62,918 bases of DNA. Origin: Desulfurellaceae bacterium (GTDB lineage Bacteria > Desulfobacterota > Binatia > Bin18). The notes below the pieces were generated by a model. The model ran no database searches and was not told the DNA's origin. It saw nothing but the letters and a program-made list of their open reading frames with translations. Made by a program: the position numbers and the translations under genes. The stretch's first letter is position 1; the number at the start of each line of letters is the position of its first letter. Positions 9,494 to 17,493 of the stretch are shown in pieces. Location: positions 1-62,918 of the forward strand of contig JAGWBB010000003.1 of the NCBI GenBank assembly GCA_021296095.1, in the 5' to 3' direction.

Positions 9494-10479
9494 GCTTCAG
9501 CTGGCTCAATCTGGCCCTGGCCGCAGCTGCCGTTGCGGCACTGGCGGCTGCCTGTTTTCTCGGCACGACCCCTATGAGCGTGCCCCGCGTCCTGGCCGCC
9601 CTGCTGGGTCAGGCTCCGGCCGGCGACAGCCTCGTGGTGTGGCACATCCGTCTGCCGCGCGCGGCTGCGGCGTTTGTGGTCGGCGCCGCCCTGGGGGCGA
9701 GTGGCGCGGCCCTGCAGGGGCTGCTGCGCAACCCGCTGGCGGAGCCGGGTGTCCTGGGCGTATCGGCCTCGGCGTCCCTGGGGGCGACCTTCGTCCTGTA
9801 CTACGGCCTGGCCGACGCCTGGGCCTATAGTGTGCCGGTGGCAGCCATCACGGGCGCGTCCGCAGCCTCGGCCCTCATCGCCCTGGTCGCGCTGCGCACG
9901 TCCTCGGTGGTGACCCTCATCCTGGTTGGCGTCGGCCTGTCGAGCTTCGCCGGGGCGACCATGGCACTACTGATGAATCTTGCCCCCAACCCGTTCTCAC
10001 TGGCGGACATGGTGAACTGGATGCTGGGCTCGGTCGCCAACCGCAGCGCCGACGACCTGGCGCTCGCCCTGCCGTTCCTGGCCGTCGGTTTGGCCGTGCT
10101 GTTCATGACCCGACGAGGTTTGTCGGCACTCACTCTGGGTGAGGAAGCTGCGGCCGGCGTGGGCCTCAACCTGCGTCGCCAGCGTCTGGCGGTCGTACTG
10201 GGCACCGGGCTGGCCACCGGCGCGGCGGTCGCCATCGCGGGGACTATCGGCTTCGTCGGTATTATTGCTCCGCACCTGGTACGCCCTCGTGTCGATCACG
10301 ACCCGGCGCGCAGCCTGCTGCCCTCGGCCCTGCTGGCCGGGGTGATTCTCGAACTCGCCGACATCGGGGTCCGTCTGTTGCCGACCGACTCGGAGCTGAA
10401 GCTGGGTGTGGTTGCGGCCCTGATCGGCGCGCCGGCCTTTGTGTGGATCACCCTGCAGCGGAGGGCGGTGCGTGACTGA
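9490..10479 (+). CDS. btuC: FecCD-family ABC permease, corrinoid importer
   Basis: 329 residues with about ten hydrophobic segments, the normal BtuC/FecCD size. Typical motifs are VWHIRLPRAAAAFVVGAALG, GAALQGLLRNPLAEPGVLGV near residues 75-94, and the coupling region GTIGFVGIIAPHLVR near residues 252-266, which contacts the ATPase. It starts with GTG overlapping the btuF stop and ends inside the btuD start. It forms the membrane channel through which the substrate delivered by BtuF passes. Confidence 0.93.
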   Translation: MSFSWLNLALAAAAVAALAAACFLGTTPMSVPRVLAALLGQAPAGDSLVVWHIRLPRAAAAFVVGAALGASGAALQGLLRNPLAEPGVLGVSASASLGATFVLYYGLADAWAYSVPVAAITGASAASALIALVALRTSSVVTLILVGVGLSSFAGATMALLMNLAPNPFSLADMVNWMLGSVANRSADDLALALPFLAVGLAVLFMTRRGLSALTLGEEAAAGVGLNLRRQRLAVVLGTGLATGAAVAIAGTIGFVGIIAPHLVRPRVDHDPARSLLPSALLAGVILELADIGVRLLPTDSELKLGVVAALIGAPAFVWITLQRRAVRD

Positions 10480-11245
10480 GCTGTGCGCCAGCGAGGTGAC
10501 GGTCAGGGTCGGCCGGGCGACGCTGGTGAACGCGGCGTCCTGCCGTCTGCGGTCCGGCGAACTGGTCGCCCTGCTCGGGCCTAACGGCGCGGGTAAAACC
10601 ACCCTGCTACGCGCCACTCTGGGTCTCATACGGCTTTCGGCGGGAGCGGCAAGCCTGGACGGTCGGCCGACGGCAAAACTCTCGCCCACGGAACGCGCCC
10701 GCCGGGTGGGCTATCTGCCCCAGGTCCGCCCGCTGGCCTGGCCCAACACCGTGCGTGACGTGGTTGCGCTGGGACGCTTCGCCCACGGCGCGGCGCTCGG
10801 CCGCCTGCGCGCCGCAGATGCCGAGGCGGTTGACCGCGCGGTGGGCGCCTGTGACCTGCTTGACCTGGCCCAGCGTCGGACCGACACCTTGTCCGGTGGC
10901 GAACTCGCCCGCGTTCACTGTGCCCGGGCTTTTGCCGCTGAAGCCCCGCTGCTGGTTGCCGACGAGCCGACCGCATCCCTCGACCTGCGCCACCAGTTCC
11001 AGGTCATGGACCTGCTGCGGCGCTTTGCCGACGCGGGCGGCGGCGTGCTGGTCGTGCTGCACGACATCGGGCTGGCCGTTCGCTTTGCTGACCGGCTGGT
11101 ATGGATGAAGGACGGTGTCGTGCTGGCCGACGGTTCGCCCCAGGAGACCCTGACCGCCGACCGCATCCGGACGGTCTACGGGGTACGCGCGCGGGTTGAG
11201 CGGCACGGCGCCGAGTGGGCCGTGCAGATCGAAGAGGTGGCCTGA
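10472..11245 (+). CDS. btuD: ABC transporter ATPase, corrinoid importer
   Basis: 257 residues from the GTG at 10472, which overlaps the btuC stop by 8 bp; a longer frame from 10439 lies inside btuC and is not family-like. Walker A is GPNGAGKT at residues 36-43, the ABC signature is LSGGELARVHCARA (a variant of LSGGQ), Walker B is LLVADEPTASLD and the switch histidine is in VVLHDIGLA. This is the energy-coupling subunit of the BtuFCD importer encoded with its partners. Confidence 0.93.
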   Translation: MTELCASEVTVRVGRATLVNAASCRLRSGELVALLGPNGAGKTTLLRATLGLIRLSAGAASLDGRPTAKLSPTERARRVGYLPQVRPLAWPNTVRDVVALGRFAHGAALGRLRAADAEAVDRAVGACDLLDLAQRRTDTLSGGELARVHCARAFAAEAPLLVADEPTASLDLRHQFQVMDLLRRFADAGGGVLVVLHDIGLAVRFADRLVWMKDGVVLADGSPQETLTADRIRTVYGVRARVERHGAEWAVQIEEVA

Positions 11246-11247
11246 GC

Positions 11248-12198
11248 GTGGCGTTCGCCGCTCTCATGTTGGGCGCGTTTCTGCTCGAAGCCGTCTGCGG
11301 CTGGCCCGACCGGCTGTACCGCCGCATCCGCCACCCGGTGGTCTGGATCGGCGCCTTGATCTCGGGGCTCGAAACGGCCCTGAATCTGGATCGCTTTTCC
11401 TCGGCCGCGCGCCGCGTGCTCGGCATGCTGACCGCACTCGTTGTCGTCAGCGCAGCCACCCTGTCCGCCTGCCTTCTCGTTGCCCTCCTGCCACAGACGC
11501 CGGTCGGTTTCGCCGTGGAAGTGATAATAGCCTCCAGCCTCCTGGCCACCCGCAGTCTGTATTGTCATGTCCTGCACGTGGTCCAGCACCTGGAACACGG
11601 CGACTTGGTGGGTGCCCGCCAGGCCGTCGGCCGCATCGTTGGCCGCGACCCCGCCCGGCTCGACAGCGCGGGCGTCGCGCGTGCCAACCTGGAGAGTCTG
11701 GCCGAGAACGCCTCCGACGGCGTGGTCGCGCCGCTGTTCTGGGGCAGCCTGTTCGGCTTGCCGGGGTTGGCGGCCTACAAGGCCATCAATACGCTGGATT
11801 CCATGCTCGGCCACCGGACCACGCGCCTGGAGGCGTTCGGCGGTTTTGCCGCCCGGCTCGACGATGTGGCGAACCTCATTCCGGCCCGGCTCACCGGCGG
11901 ACTGATTGCACTGGCCAGCCTCAGGTCTGCCGCGATCCGCGTGATGCTCCGCGACGCCCGACGCCACCGCTCGCCCAACGCCGGCTGGCCCGAGAGCGCC
12001 ATGGCCGGGGCGCTCGGCATCCGGCTGGGCGGCCCGCGTGTGTATACAGGGGAGCTGGCCGACGAGCCCTGGCTCAACGCGGCCGCCCCGGACCCTGGGC
12101 CAACAGACGCCCGGCGCGGCTTGTATCTCTACGGGCGGACCATGGCGCTCCTTGGGCTGGTGCTGCTCTTAGTGGCGGCCGGAGGAAGCGCACCATGA
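11248..12198 (+). CDS. cbiB: Adenosylcobinamide-phosphate synthase CbiB/CobD
   Basis: 316 residues from the GTG at 11248, 2 bp after the btuD stop with GAAGAGG upstream. This membrane enzyme attaches aminopropanol phosphate to adenosylcobyric acid. Family segments are RIRHPVVWIGALI near residues 22-34, GRIVGRDPARLDSAGVARA, the strongly conserved ESLAENASDGVVAPLFWG, and RTTRLEAFGGFAARLDDVAN. Several hydrophobic helices are visible. Its stop overlaps the ATG of the following gene as ATGA. Together with the next gene it supplies the aminopropanol side chain of the nucleotide loop. Confidence 0.93.
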   Translation: MAFAALMLGAFLLEAVCGWPDRLYRRIRHPVVWIGALISGLETALNLDRFSSAARRVLGMLTALVVVSAATLSACLLVALLPQTPVGFAVEVIIASSLLATRSLYCHVLHVVQHLEHGDLVGARQAVGRIVGRDPARLDSAGVARANLESLAENASDGVVAPLFWGSLFGLPGLAAYKAINTLDSMLGHRTTRLEAFGGFAARLDDVANLIPARLTGGLIALASLRSAAIRVMLRDARRHRSPNAGWPESAMAGALGIRLGGPRVYTGELADEPWLNAAAPDPGPTDARRGLYLYGRTMALLGLVLLLVAAGGSAP

Positions 12199-13202
12199 GG
12201 CTGGACGGGTTTGTCCACGGCGGGGCGCTCGACCTCATACGTGCCCGCTTCCCCCAGGCACCAGAGCCCTGGATCGACCTGTCTACCGGTATCAACCCCT
12301 GGCCGTACCCGGTGGACAGCCCGCAGCCGGAGACCCTCCACCGTTTGCCGAGTGCCAGCGCGACCGCAGCCTGCCGGGAAGCCATGGCAGCGGCATTTGG
12401 GGCGCCCGCAGCGTGTGTCCTCCCCGTGCCGGGCAGCGAGCTGCTGATCCGTCTGCTGCCGGTAATGCTCCGGCCCCGGTCCGGGACGCGGGTGGTCATT
12501 ACCCGGCCGAGCTTTGCCGACCACGCCGAGGTGTGGCGGGCGGCAGGCTGTCGGGTCGTCGAAACATCCGACCCCCTGGATGCCCTGGCCACGGCCGATC
12601 TCGTCGTCCTGTGCAACCCGAACAATCCGGATGGCCGGGTCTGGAAACCGGACCGGCTTGAGGCGGCGTGGGCAGCCCTGGCCGCAAAGGGCGGCTGGCT
12701 GATTGTTGACGAAGCCTACGCCGATGTGCGGCCGGAGCTGTCGATGGCGGCCAGTGGCGGCCGGCCGGGGCTCATACTGCTGCGTTCGTTCGGCAAGTTC
12801 TTCGGCCTTCCCGGACTCCGGCTCGGGGCGCTGATGGCGCCGTGGGACGCGGTGGAAACGGCCCGCGCGTGTCTGGGGGTGTGGAGTGTCTCCGGCCCGG
12901 CCCTGGCTGCGGGAACGCGGGCCTACCGGGATGTCGGCTGGCAGCGGGCCACCCGTCAGCGGCTGGCCACGGCGCGGGCGCGTCTGGACGCGGTGCTGAA
13001 CGCAGCCGGGCTACGGGTGGTGGGCGGCACCGACCTCTTCCGCTTCGTTGAGGTGGACGACGCCGGCAGGGTCTGGCACCGTTTGGCCGAGTGCGGGATC
13101 TTCGTTCGCGGCTTCGATTGGAGCCGAAACCGGCTGCGCATCGGCCTGCCGCCCGACGCGGCTGCGGAGGCGCGCCTCAGCCAGGCGCTGCTCGCCCGCT
13201 GA
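12195..13202 (+). CDS. cobC: L-threonine-O-3-phosphate decarboxylase (CobC/CobD-like, PLP-dependent)
   Basis: 335 residues from the ATG at 12195; a longer open frame runs back through cbiB and is spurious. This aminotransferase-fold enzyme makes (R)-1-amino-2-propanol phosphate, the substrate of CbiB. Visible signs are WIDLSTGINPWPYP near the N-terminus, VLCNPNNPDGRVW, the strand LIVDEAYADV with the PLP-contacting Asp, and the Schiff-base lysine K201 in LLRSFGKFFGLPGLRLG. The gene follows cbiB by an ATGA overlap. Histidinol-phosphate aminotransferases share the fold, but the N-terminus and the cluster favour the cobalamin role. Confidence 0.88.
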   Translation: MRLDGFVHGGALDLIRARFPQAPEPWIDLSTGINPWPYPVDSPQPETLHRLPSASATAACREAMAAAFGAPAACVLPVPGSELLIRLLPVMLRPRSGTRVVITRPSFADHAEVWRAAGCRVVETSDPLDALATADLVVLCNPNNPDGRVWKPDRLEAAWAALAAKGGWLIVDEAYADVRPELSMAASGGRPGLILLRSFGKFFGLPGLRLGALMAPWDAVETARACLGVWSVSGPALAAGTRAYRDVGWQRATRQRLATARARLDAVLNAAGLRVVGGTDLFRFVEVDDAGRVWHRLAECGIFVRGFDWSRNRLRIGLPPDAAAEARLSQALLAR

Positions 13203-13222
13203 GCCTTCGGCGACCGGCTCAG
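13199..13222. terminator. Palindrome holding both stop codons between cobC and btuB
   Basis: The 7-bp arms CTGAGCC (13199-13205) and GGCTCAG (13216-13222) flank a 10-nt loop exactly between the convergent cobC and btuB genes, and each arm contains one of the two TGA stops. A hairpin would form on either transcript. There is no T-run on either side, so calling it a bidirectional terminator is inference. Confidence 0.3.
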
Positions 13223-15258
13223 AACTCTGCCCGAAAGCCGGCCAGAAAGGTCGTTTCCGCGGACGAAAAGTACAAGATATCCTGATAGTCGGCGTCAAAC
13301 AGATTGTTCGCCTTGCCCTCCAGGCTCAGGGAACGGATACCCCAACGGTTCTCGAACAGCAGGTACGACAGAGCCAGGTCGGCCCGCTCGTAGCCGTCGT
13401 GCAGGGCGCCGCGCCGCTCGGTGACATTGCCCTTGACGTACAGATGAAAGTTGGCGTTCAGGCGCTCGCCGGCGTAGTTCAGGGTGAACGAGCCCACGTG
13501 CTTGGGCCGTCGGACCAGGGGCTCACCCCGCCTGAAGGACCCGAAGCCGTCGTTTCCGGCGTTGTCCAGCACCTCGGTTTCCAGGTAGGTATACGCGCCG
13601 CGCAGCGAGAATCCGTAGGGCAGGCCGACGGCTGTCCCGACCTCAAGCCCACGGCTGCGGACGCGGTGCACGTTGATGTAATTCGAGGTCAGTTCGGGCG
13701 CGAAGGTATAGGCGATCAGGTTTTTGTATTCGGTCGAAAAATAGGTCAGGTTCAACTGCGCGTCCAAGACGCCCAGGGTCAAGGGCTGGTCGAGACCGAT
13801 TTCCCAGCTCTCGGACTCCTCGGCCTCCAGGTCAGGGTTGCCGCGGGAAAATGCGGTATCGACGTTCTGAGAAAAACTGGCCGCCTTGATGCCCTGGCTG
13901 TAGCCGCCACGCAGTTTGGTGTTGAGGCCGGGAATAATCAGGGCGGCCGAGACCCGGGGGCTGAGGTGCGTCCCATACGTGACCGCATCGTCCAGGCGGA
14001 AGCCGGACGTGACGAACAGCCTCTCGCGCCAGGCCAGGTGCAGCTGAGAGTAGAAGGACTGGGCGTTGCGGCTGCCACTGGGCCCATTCTTCTGGCTGTA
14101 GTGTTCGTCCTCGATAGAGCCGCCGATGGTAAAGGTCGGCGTCAGGCCGAGGGTCAGGGGCAGGAAAAAGTCGGACGAGTAGTCGGCCGACAGCCGGTAC
14201 TCGCTGTTGATGGTCAGCGAGCCCAGTCCGTCGCAATCGTTGTAGGTCACGGCGTCATCGTCTCGGCAGTCAATGCTGCCGTCTTCCGGATCACGATAGG
14301 TGAACCATTCGTACACCACTCCCAGCTGCAGATTGTGCCTCCACCACGGGGTGGGCTGATAGGTGGCCCGCGGTCCGAGAATGAGGCGGCGGTTGTCGCT
14401 GGTCGCCCGGGGGTCCAGGCCGTTCCCCTGCCGATCAAGAATATCACCGCTGCTGGTGGGAACGCGAAAGCGGCTGTCGATGTAGCGCAGGGTGGTGGTG
14501 AGTTGCAGCTCATCGCCTGGGTCAAGGTCGAAGCGGGAGGCTAGGGTCGTGCTGCTGTAGTCGTTGTTGACCGGTAGGACGCCCCCGCTGTCAACCCGCC
14601 CGACAGCCACGTTGTAGCCGTAGAGGGCCGTCCCGCCGGACAGGCTGAAACGCTCCTCAAAGGTGTCGGGGTTGCCCGCGCGGAAGCCCAGCGTGGCGCG
14701 TGCCGGGCCCTGTCCGCGCGGCGTCAGGAGTTGGATGACCGAACTCATGGCGTCGGAACCGTACAGGGCGCTCTGCGGGCCGCGCACCACCTCGATGCGG
14801 CCCACGCCCAGCGTCGTCACATCATTGAATTTGAAGCTGCCGCCGGCCCGGTTGACCTTGACCCCGTCGATCAGGATCAGGTTGTGGTCGGATTCACCTC
14901 CGCGCGTAAACAGCGAGGTCGCGGCGCCCCGGCTGCCGGTCTGGACGAAGGTGAAACCCGGCACCTCGCGCAGCTGCTCAAACAGGTCGGTCGTCTGGCG
15001 TCGGGTGATGTCTTGCTGTGTCACGACCGTCACCGCGTTCGACACCTGCGAGAGGGGTTCTTCGAGCTTGGAGGCGGTGACGATCATGGGGTCGAGCACG
15101 GTGGTCGGTGCGAACCGGAGGCGAGGCCGCCGCGGCTCGTCGGCTGAAGCAGACGCTTGCGGGGTGGACTGTGCCTGGGCTGAGGCGGCTGGACCGCCCG
15201 TCTGCCAGATCAGGAACGACACGGCCAGAACGGCTACACGCTGTGAGAACTTTCCCAT
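13219..15258 (-). CDS. btuB: TonB-dependent outer-membrane receptor, BtuB-like vitamin B12 transporter
   Basis: 679 residues from the ATG at 15258, which has GAGGAGGGAAG just before it. The open frame extends to 15567 but that part is the riboswitch leader. A signal peptide occupies about residues 1-28. The plug domain includes PMIVTASKLEEPLSQVSNAV, the usual TonB-box and plug start, and then QLREVPGFTFVQTGSRGAA, ILIDGVKVN and EVVRGPQSALYGSDAMSSVI. The rest is beta-barrel, ending with terminal Phe (GFRAEF), the outer-membrane C-terminal signature. The cobalamin riboswitch upstream and the facing corrinoid-import operon support B12 as ligand. Confidence 0.92.
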   Translation of the reverse strand: MGKFSQRVAVLAVSFLIWQTGGPAASAQAQSTPQASASADEPRRPRLRFAPTTVLDPMIVTASKLEEPLSQVSNAVTVVTQQDITRRQTTDLFEQLREVPGFTFVQTGSRGAATSLFTRGGESDHNLILIDGVKVNRAGGSFKFNDVTTLGVGRIEVVRGPQSALYGSDAMSSVIQLLTPRGQGPARATLGFRAGNPDTFEERFSLSGGTALYGYNVAVGRVDSGGVLPVNNDYSSTTLASRFDLDPGDELQLTTTLRYIDSRFRVPTSSGDILDRQGNGLDPRATSDNRRLILGPRATYQPTPWWRHNLQLGVVYEWFTYRDPEDGSIDCRDDDAVTYNDCDGLGSLTINSEYRLSADYSSDFFLPLTLGLTPTFTIGGSIEDEHYSQKNGPSGSRNAQSFYSQLHLAWRERLFVTSGFRLDDAVTYGTHLSPRVSAALIIPGLNTKLRGGYSQGIKAASFSQNVDTAFSRGNPDLEAEESESWEIGLDQPLTLGVLDAQLNLTYFSTEYKNLIAYTFAPELTSNYINVHRVRSRGLEVGTAVGLPYGFSLRGAYTYLETEVLDNAGNDGFGSFRRGEPLVRRPKHVGSFTLNYAGERLNANFHLYVKGNVTERRGALHDGYERADLALSYLLFENRWGIRSLSLEGKANNLFDADYQDILYFSSAETTFLAGFRAEF

Positions 15259-15427
15259 CTTCCCTCCTCGGGGACACCTTCCGTTCGGAGAGAGGAGAGA
15301 TGGGGGGGTGGAACACAGGGTGTGAAGACGACTGGAAGCCTGCCAGGCTGAGCGCCTGTGCGGTGGATATCCAGAGCGGGAGCACGCTGTAACCCTTCTC
15401 CCTCCGCGGAGAGGCCGGTTGGTGGCT

Positions 15428-15611
15428 TCAGGCAGGTCTCCTGGCTTAGGGGTTCGGGGGCGTACGCCCCAGCGCCCGTCATCGGCCTTCCCACCGGCTT
15501 GCACCAGCAGTGACATGATCGAGACGGGCTCCCCCATCACAGTGGCGGGACCGCGCCGGCTTCGCACCGGCTTCCCTTTTCACCCCGTATGGGTACCTCA
15601 AGCGCTGTTCG
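15428..15611 (-). ncRNA. Cobalamin (AdoCbl) riboswitch in the btuB leader
   Basis: On the minus strand the order of conserved blocks matches the cobalamin riboswitch: an AAAAGGGAA block, then a GCCGGTG hairpin arm, GCGGTCCCGCCACTGTGA, a GTCACTG block, GGTGGGAAGGC, and the B12 box AGCCAGGAGACCTGCC at about 15431-15447. The predicted promoter start site falls at the 5' edge. The leader then continues about 170 nt to the btuB start, enough for an expression platform that hides the btuB ribosome site. High cobalamin should repress btuB. No copy precedes the cob operon. Confidence 0.93.
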
Positions 15612-15617
15612 GAGCCT

Positions 15618-15646
15618 GTGGTATCGGAGGGCCGCCGTATTGTCAA
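15618..15646 (-). promoter_or_regulatory. Sigma70-type promoter of the btuB riboswitch transcript
   Basis: TTGACA (15646-15641 on the minus strand), a 17-nt spacer, then TACCAC (15623-15618). The -35 is a perfect match and the spacing is ideal; the -10 is weak. The expected start site coincides with the 5' end of the riboswitch. Confidence 0.6.
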
Positions 15647-15726
15647 GCGCGCGCCCAGCATTCTTGTCGGAGTGGGTCTGACTTGGTATGGAAAGCCGCT
15701 GTAGGCAAGGAAAAGGAGGGAGAACG

Positions 15727-16774
15727 ATGGAAAGAGGAAGAATCTGGCTGCTTGGCCTGCTCGTCCTGCTGCTGACGTCGTCGGCAGTCCGGGCGAACAC
15801 AATCACGGCATTCCTGGACAACCCGCCCGACCATACCGGCATTGTCGGGATCGGGACGATAAACGGTTGGGCGTTTGCGACGAACGGTGCTCCCGTGACT
15901 ATCCATCTGCGTATCGACGGGGTCACCCAGGAAGATTCCATCATTCCGTGCTGTAGCTCACGCGCAGACGTGCAGATGGCGGTGGAGGGTGCGCCCCTCG
16001 ACACCAGCTACTCGGGTGTCTTCAACTATGCCCTGCTGAGCCCCGGTGAGCATACCGTCGGTGTCGAAATCCGGGCTGAGGGCTGCGAGCCGGTTATGCT
16101 TGAGCACACTATCTGAGCACACTATCAGTGTTGCAAAGCTCGGAAATGTTGAGGTCGTCGAAAACTTCAGCCTGGAGGAAGCCTGGACCGGGGTTGATGC
16201 TCTCAGCAACGACATGCTGATCATCAACGCGACGACCGGGACCGACATGGACAGATCGGCCAACCTGCGGGTTCGCTATTCTCTGGCCGCCCAGAACACT
16301 GGCATCATCGAAGCCTACACCGAGGATGAAACAACCGCTGAGACCCTGCACGCGGTGCAGGCAATCTTCAGCGCCCGTTGTTTTCCCTGCCATTCGAGCG
16401 ACCACAACAACGGCAATCCCGTCGCAGGCCTGGATTTAAGCGCGAGTAATATGCCAGGCGGTACGATCGCCGTCAGAAGCCATCAGCTGACCGACACCTT
16501 TCTCATCAATCCGGGTCACCCGGATGCGAGCTATCTGGTGGAGAAGATCGCCACGGACTCACCGTCTCGTGGCAAGCGTATGCCCCAGGATATGCCGCCT
16601 CTGTCCGACGAGGAGATTGAGACCATTCGGAACTGGGTTCTCGGCGGGGCTCTCATTCCGGCTGATTTTGCTGGCCATGATGAGGATGACGACCACGGCT
16701 CTGGACACGACGATGAGGCCGATCACGACGATGATTCAGGTCATGACGATGATTCAGATGATGGCCACGGTTAG
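15727..16774 (+). pseudogene. Secreted Ig-like/cytochrome c protein gene, broken by a 13-bp tandem duplication
   Basis: The ATG at 15727 has AAGGAGGG upstream. The first frame runs to TGA at 16114-16116, and the second frame continues to 16774. Removing one copy of the duplicated TGAGCACACTATC (16101-16113, 16114-16126) rejoins them into a 344-residue protein reading ...VMLEHTISVAKLG.... Order of parts: signal peptide (residues 1-25), an Ig-like beta region (GTINGWAFA, VTIHLRIDG), a second beta region, a c-type cytochrome domain with haem motif CFPCH and the closing KRMPQDMPPLSDEEIETIRNWVLGG, and an Asp/His-rich tail likely to bind metals. The intact protein would be periplasmic or exported. 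The breakage could be true loss, a reversible switch or an assembly error. Confidence 0.75.
16101..16126. repeat. Perfect 13-bp tandem duplication
   Basis: TGAGCACACTATC occurs twice in direct succession (16101-16113 and 16114-16126). Because 13 is not a multiple of three it shifts the frame and creates the TGA that ends the first half of the cytochrome gene. Confidence 0.95.
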
Positions 16775-16790
16775 AAAACGAACAGGTGAG

Positions 16791-16864
16791 TAGGTCGGAT
16801 GAGCGGAGCGTAATCCGACGGGTACGGAGGTGTCGGCTTACGCCTTGGGCTAAGCCGACCTACA
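16791..16864. repeat. REP-like repeat pair (TAGGTCGG family)
   Basis: TAGGTCGGATGAGCGGAGCG with continuing TAATCCGAC (16791-16819) is followed by a related unit in the opposite orientation (about 16832-16864, ending GCCGACCTAC). Head-to-head units of this kind resemble dispersed REP/BIME elements. The pair sits between the broken cytochrome gene and the first monooxygenase-tail copy. Related single units occur at 17941-17970 and near 20055. Confidence 0.6.
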
Positions 16865-16881
16865 AGACTGTTTCGGCTTGT

Positions 16882-17070
16882 TCAGCGGCCGACATAATCC
16901 CCGAGCCTGGGCGTTTTGCTCTCCTGCCACAGATCGACCAGCCGCTTGGGGATGAGCGCCGCTACCCGGTCGCGCGAGCCGCGAAACCAGTTGCTGATGC
17001 CCGGCAGGCTCCACACATACTGCTCCAGCTCGGCCTTGACCCCATCAACGAACTGCTGGACTGCCTCGCC
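16882..17070 (-). repeat. Tail copy A: duplicate of the 3' end of the flavin monooxygenase gene
   Basis: 189 bp align without gaps to 21162-21350, the last 62 codons and stop of the monooxygenase. The copy still reads as protein on the minus strand to its stop (contains SLPGISNWFRGSRDRV and ends GDYVGR), with scattered changes such as TT to AA and KFE to RLG. It has no start and cannot make the enzyme. It marks the left edge of the first accessory block. Confidence 0.85.
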
Positions 17071-17083
17071 ACAAGACTTTGAT

Positions 17084-17126
17084 ATGCCTTTGACAGCATA
17101 TGATTCTTAGATAATATTAAAGGCAT
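17084..17126 (+). promoter_or_regulatory. Toxin-antitoxin promoter within an 8-bp inverted repeat
   Basis: TTGACA (17090-17095), a 16-nt spacer and TAATAT (17112-17117) lie in an AT-rich patch. The promoter is bracketed by ATGCCTTT (17084-17091) and AAAGGCAT (17119-17126), a perfect inverted repeat whose right arm includes the start codon at 17125. This layout suggests an operator for autorepression. Only 7 nt separate the -10 box from the ATG, so the mRNA may be leaderless. Confidence 0.6.
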
Positions 17127-17493
17127 GGTTTGGGAAGTCGGTTTCGATCCGGCCTTTGACCCGGAATTCGATGCTCTGCCTGCCGCAGTGCAGGACGAAC
17201 TGCTCGCCCAGGCGAAGCTTCTCGAAGTGTTCGGACCGACGCTGGGCCGTCCGCGGGTAGACACGCTGCGCGGATCACACCACGCCAATATGAAGGAGCT
17301 TCGCTTTCAGGTCGCTGACGGCGTGTGGCGGATCGCCTTTGCCTTTGATCCCAGGCGGCGGGCCGTCCTGTTGGTGGCCGGCAACAAGTCGGGTGTCAGC
17401 GAAAGACGTTTTTACCGACAGCTGATCAAGAAGGCGGACGAACGGTTTGACGCGCATCTCGCCCGGCTGAAGGACGAGAGGAGGTCCAGATGA
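17125..17493 (+). CDS. RelE/HigB-like toxin (phage Gp49-like family)
   Basis: 122 residues. The sequence has the features of the phage-derived Gp49-like/HigB toxins, which cleave mRNA at the ribosome: an N-terminal helix pair (DALPAAVQDELLAQAKLLEVFG), the strand region MKELRFQVADGVWRIAFAFD, and LLVAGNKSG near residues 84-92. It precedes its likely antitoxin with an ATGA overlap at 17490-17493, the toxin-first order usual for HigBA. A promoter with an inverted-repeat operator lies directly upstream. The gene stands just inside the monooxygenase tail copy A, so it belongs to the accessory block. Confidence 0.85.
   Translation: MVWEVGFDPAFDPEFDALPAAVQDELLAQAKLLEVFGPTLGRPRVDTLRGSHHANMKELRFQVADGVWRIAFAFDPRRRAVLLVAGNKSGVSERRFYRQLIKKADERFDAHLARLKDERRSR

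Noticed and set aside
11196-12194. Long open frame upstream of cobC giving a 668-residue fusion
   Set aside because: It is the shadow of cbiB in another frame; the aminotransferase-like part starts at the ATG at 12195.
81-15258. Many long antisense open frames opposite GC-rich genes (for example 2717-4384 minus opposite glnS, 13048-14544 plus opposite btuB)
   Set aside because: They arise from GC-rich codon use, have no ribosome sites or family likeness, and lie opposite well-supported genes.
16786-17082. Open frame in copy A as a separate small gene
   Set aside because: It lies on the strand opposite to the monooxygenase-tail duplicate, has no ribosome site, and its sequence is explained by the copied gene end.
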